A stretch of DNA of 8,865 bases from Arcobacter sp. (lineage in GTDB: Bacteria; Campylobacterota; Campylobacteria; Campylobacterales; Arcobacteraceae): contig JADGEG010000075.1 in assembly GCA_016744485.1 (NCBI GenBank), positions 1 to 8,865 on the forward strand, in the 5' to 3' direction. The notes below the pieces were generated by a model. It saw only the letters and a list, made by a program, of their open reading frames with translations. It did no database searches and was not told the origin of the DNA. Each line of letters begins with the position of its first letter. The first letter of the stretch is position 1. Made by a program: the position numbers and the translations under genes. Below are positions 6,575 to 8,865 of the stretch, in pieces.

Positions 6575-7477
6575 TTATAATCCTAAATTATTTAAAGTTT
6601 TTACATTAGTTTTAATATTTTTAATTTTTAAACCAAATTTCCCCTCAACAATAACAGCTTCACCTTCACCAATTTGTACACCATTTATTAAAATTTCTAA
6701 AGGTTCGTTAACCATTTGTTCTAATTCAATAATTTTACCAATATCCCATTGCAATATATCTTTTAGTAAAAATAATTTTGTTCCAAGCCTAACACTTAAT
6801 TTTAATTTTATATTAAATAATAATTGTAGGTTTTTTGTTGCTTCTTTTGATAATAAGGAATTACTATCTACTTCATTTTTATTATTTGTGGAACTTATTA
6901 TATTATCATCTATGTTATTTTGTTCAATATTAGTATTTATATTTTTATTTGGGCTTGTATCTGAACTTATTTGAGATAAATAACTTAGAATAATTTTATC
7001 AAAAGAAATTAACATTGAAAACTTCTCATTTTCTAAATTTATATTTAATTTATATTTATTTGGAAGATCCTTTGTGATAGAAGATTCTTTAATAGATACA
7101 CCAAGCACTGTGCTTTTTATTGATGAAACATCAGCAAAACCTTGAGCATTTACTGATGTACAAAAACTTCCACAAATATTTGAAATGATTTCATTTACAG
7201 CATCTAGAATCTCATCATCTAAATGTTCTTTTAAATCACCCATACCTCCTAACATAAAATATTCCAACTTAGTAGCAAAAGCTGCTGGAACGATAAATAT
7301 CCAATTTGAAACTATATTTTGAAATTCAAATTTAACTAGTATTTCTATACATTGAGATTCTTTAAAAGAATCATCTGGTGCATCATTAATTGAATCAATT
7401 ATACATTTCTTTGATAATAACTGTTCTAATGTATTGGATAATTCATCTTTTAAAAAACTGGATAAATCTGATGCCAA
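6575..7477 (-). CDS. fliY: Flagellar motor switch protein FliY/FliN (CheC-like + SpoA domains)
   Basis: A C-ring protein of 300 residues. The N-terminal part (about 45-170) is CheC-like, with helix DEILDAVNEIISNICGSF (88-105). An Asn/Ser-rich linker spans 171-210. The C-terminal SpoA (FliN) domain at 214-290 has LFNIKLKLSVRLGTKLFLLKDIL (220-242), GKIIELEQMVNEPLEILING (247-266), and EAVIVEGKFGLKI (273-285). Only one CheC active-site-like helix is present and its Glu96 and Asn100 are spaced E-x3-N instead of the usual E-x2-N, so CheY-P phosphatase activity is doubtful. The start is TTG (7477-7475); an AAAGG site at 7485-7489 lies seven bases upstream. The gene begins 14 bp after the FlaG-like gene and ends 3 bp before motA. 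A separate short FliN and FliM would be expected elsewhere. Confidence 0.92.
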   Translation of the reverse strand: MASDLSSFLKDELSNTLEQLLSKKCIIDSINDAPDDSFKESQCIEILVKFEFQNIVSNWIFIVPAAFATKLEYFMLGGMGDLKEHLDDEILDAVNEIISNICGSFCTSVNAQGFADVSSIKSTVLGVSIKESSITKDLPNKYKLNINLENEKFSMLISFDKIILSYLSQISSDTSPNKNINTNIEQNNIDDNIISSTNNKNEVDSNSLLSKEATKNLQLLFNIKLKLSVRLGTKLFLLKDILQWDIGKIIELEQMVNEPLEILINGVQIGEGEAVIVEGKFGLKIKNIKTNVKTLNNLGL

Positions 7478-7484
7478 GTATTAA

Positions 7485-7489
7485 CCTTT
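7485..7489 (-). promoter_or_regulatory. Ribosome binding site fixing the TTG start of fliY
   Basis: AAAGG on the minus strand is seven bases before the TTG at 7477-7475. No ATG or GTG in frame sits at a sensible distance, so the TTG is the supported start. Confidence 0.65.
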
Positions 7490-7491
7490 GA

Positions 7492-7806
7492 TTATATTTT
7501 ATTATTATTTTTCAATTCATTTAAAAGTAAAGACTTTATTCTCATCATATCTTCTGTTGGATACTTGTACTCAGCTTCACCTCTGGTTACTTTAACAAAA
7601 AAGTCTTGTGAACTTTTATTATATCCAAATTTAATATTATCAAGTATTACTTCATTTATTTGTGTTGTAATATCTGGTGTTTTAGTTTTTTTATATTCTT
7701 CATTTTTCACAATTTTTTGTTTATTGTCAACTTCTTTTACTGATTTAAGTTTTTTTATATGATTTGCTTGAACATTCTCTATATCTGTTATTCTCCCTAA
7801 TTCCAT
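7492..7806 (-). CDS. FlaG-like small flagellar protein (tentative)
   Basis: A 104-residue protein with a lysine-rich, probably disordered N-terminal half (1-48) and a compact C-terminal half. Residues 53-98 (VILDNIKFGYNKS, QDFFVKVTRGEAEYKYP, TEDMMRIKSLLLNEL) match the layout of FlaG proteins: a beta hairpin with 'F.yde.t...vvkv.d...ge.i..iP' followed by 'pee.l.l...l'. FlaG affects filament length in several bacteria and is usually near fliD, which is not seen here, so the name is not certain. The ATG has an excellent AAGGAG site (7813-7818) six bases upstream. It is the first gene after the strong extended -10 promoter at 7841-7849 and probably the first gene of the long operon. Confidence 0.5.
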   Translation of the reverse strand: MELGRITDIENVQANHIKKLKSVKEVDNKQKIVKNEEYKKTKTPDITTQINEVILDNIKFGYNKSSQDFFVKVTRGEAEYKYPTEDMMRIKSLLLNELKNNNKI

Positions 7807-7943
7807 AATAAACTCCTTAAATGATATCTAAATATTCACTATTATAGCAAAATAAAATAAAATTACTAAGAAGAGTAAAAAAACAATTATATTATTTTTA
7901 TAAAAGTAGTAAATAGTATGTTTTTTTATTTAATATATTAAAT
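7807..7943. other. Intergenic spacer between TPR gene and flagellar operon
   Basis: This 137-bp gap is the only sizeable non-coding stretch in the window. It holds the promoter at 7841-7849, the ribosome site at 7813-7818 and, next to the TPR gene stop, a 16-bp all-AT perfect palindrome (7928-7943, ATTTAATATATTAAAT). On the transcribed strand the palindrome is followed by A rather than T, so it is not a classical terminator; read-through from the TPR gene is possible. Confidence 0.7.
7841..7849 (-). promoter_or_regulatory. Extended -10 promoter at the head of the flagellar operon
   Basis: On the minus strand TGC-TATAAT (7849-7841) is a perfect extended -10 element. A weak -35-like TTAGTA (7869-7864) sits 17 bp upstream, and a T-rich tract (7873-7889) lies above that, as in Campylobacterota housekeeping (sigma-70) promoters. 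The predicted start is near 7834, giving a leader of about 28 bases that holds the AAGGAG site. No GG/GC pair of sigma-54 type and no CGATAT sigma-28 -10 is visible in this gap. It probably drives the FlaG-like gene and everything after it. Confidence 0.8.
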
Positions 7944-8865
7944 CTATAAAGATTCTAATAATTTATCAAAACCTTTAATTTTAAAGTCAATGAAGCTATG
8001 ATAAAATGGTTTTTGAATATATTCTTTTGCACTTTTTAGCTTTAATTTTTGTATAAGTTGAATACCAGTTAAAAATTTTGAAGAGTTATCTTGAAATAAA
8101 ACATTAATAAGTGATATTTGAATAGAAGCATCATTATATTTTTTTTCATTAAGCAAAGCTGCAACTAGTAAGTACATAGTATATTTGTTTTCAAACTTAT
8201 ATTGTTTCTGTAAATACTCTAAGGTATTAATTGTTTGTTTTGATTTTTCTTTATATAAATCACTAAAAGCCCTTATTAAAAGATAAGTTGGTGAACTATT
8301 TGTTTGAATAAATAAATTTGTTTTATTAAATAATCCTAATGCTTTTAATAAATCAATATAATAATTCCCTACTATAAAAGAACCTTCTAGAAAATTATTA
8401 TTAAGTTGTCTTGGAATGTTATCTTGCAATCTTGCAAAATATTGCAAGTCATTTTCTTTGTTTTTTCTTACAACCTTGTTCATTAAAAAAACTAAAGGGT
8501 CTTTATAATATTGTTTAAATAATATATGTTTAGAAGTTAGTTTATTATTATTTGCCGTATGTAAATAATTAATAGCATAATAAAGAGCGGTTGTTTTATA
8601 TTTTTTTGCTTTAATATTTGATATAAAATTTTTATCAATAATTATTTGGTATAATTGATGACCAAAATATTTATATGAGCCATTATTTGATTGTATATTT
8701 GTTTTTATATATTCCAAATTTGCTAAATCTTTATTTATTTTTTGTGCACTTAATATTGACATAATAGCATATAGTTTATTCCCTGGATTTAGTTTATAAG
8801 CTTTTGAAAAATATTTGAATGCATTAAAAAAATCATTTATTTGAGCATAACAAAGTGCTAAGTTA
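7944..8865 (-). CDS. TPR-repeat protein, C-terminal part (start beyond window)
   Basis: The frame ends with TAG at 7946-7944 and is open through the right edge, giving 306 visible residues. A methionine at 8762 is not the likely start, because the 34 codons before it encode a good tetratricopeptide repeat (NLALCYAQ, then FKYFSKAYKLNPGNKLYAIM). Further helix pairs of TPR length follow, for example TALYYAINYLHTAN and a YTMYLLVAALLNEKKYNDA pair near the C-terminal third, so the protein is a helical solenoid for protein-protein contacts. I cannot name it. Campylobacterota motors contain TPR scaffold proteins PflA and PflB that place the stators, and this gene lies next to fliY and the stator genes, so a PflB-like role is possible but unproven. 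It is read in the same direction as the operon, 137 bp upstream of the first operon gene. Confidence 0.75.
   Translation of the reverse strand, partial: NLALCYAQINDFFNAFKYFSKAYKLNPGNKLYAIMSILSAQKINKDLANLEYIKTNIQSNNGSYKYFGHQLYQIIIDKNFISNIKAKKYKTTALYYAINYLHTANNNKLTSKHILFKQYYKDPLVFLMNKVVRKNKENDLQYFARLQDNIPRQLNNNFLEGSFIVGNYYIDLLKALGLFNKTNLFIQTNSSPTYLLIRAFSDLYKEKSKQTINTLEYLQKQYKFENKYTMYLLVAALLNEKKYNDASIQISLINVLFQDNSSKFLTGIQLIQKLKLKSAKEYIQKPFYHSFIDFKIKGFDKLLESL

Noticed and set aside
7921..7943. 16-bp perfect AT palindrome next to a run of seven T as a terminator for the TPR gene
   Set aside because: On the transcribed (minus) strand the palindrome is followed by A residues, not U, and the stem has no G or C pairs, so it would be too weak.
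7944..8762. TPR protein as a complete 272-residue gene starting at 8762
   Set aside because: The frame is open upstream to the window edge and the codons before the Met encode a good TPR motif, so the Met is internal.

Overview
This window is AT-rich and carries one continuous block of flagellar genes. All of them lie on the minus strand, so they are read from the right end of the window to the left. Gene content, low GC and protein features point to Campylobacterota, most likely the Arcobacter group. The supporting features are a FliY with a CheC-like half, an adjacent flhF-flhG pair followed by a small membrane protein, and a rod-only FlgJ. The lineage is inferred from pattern recognition; no database was searched.

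Layout, 5'->3' on the minus strand. From 8865 to 7944 is the C-terminal 306 residues of a TPR-repeat protein cut by the window edge. A 137-bp gap follows (7807-7943), with a very good extended -10 promoter (TGC-TATAAT). Then comes a tight run of thirteen genes with gaps of a few bases or short overlaps: a FlaG-like protein, fliY/fliN (C ring), motA/pomA and motB/pomB (stator), flgJ (rod), flgN-like (export chaperone), a short flgA-like gene (P-ring chaperone), flhF and flhG (flagellar placement and number), an unrecognised membrane protein, fliE and flgC (proximal rod), and a fliK-like gene (hook-length ruler) that runs off the left edge. There is no gap above 300 bp. I saw no RNA genes, insertion sequences or CRISPR arrays, and no convincing terminator.

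Together the genes supply most of one flagellar assembly line: the motor switch and ion-driven stator, the MS-ring/rod junction, the rod scaffold, chaperones, the spatial regulators FlhF/FlhG and a hook-length controller. The stator resembles the sodium-type PomA/PomB of Vibrio more than the MotA/MotB of Campylobacter and Helicobacter.

The region is mostly a conventional flagellar locus. The points most worth a second look are the three-copy 63-bp in-frame tandem repeat inside the ruler gene, the PomAB-like stator, the conserved-position small membrane protein after flhG, the housekeeping-type promoter at the head of the operon, the unusual fliE-flgC-fliK order without flgB, and TTG starts for fliY and flhG.
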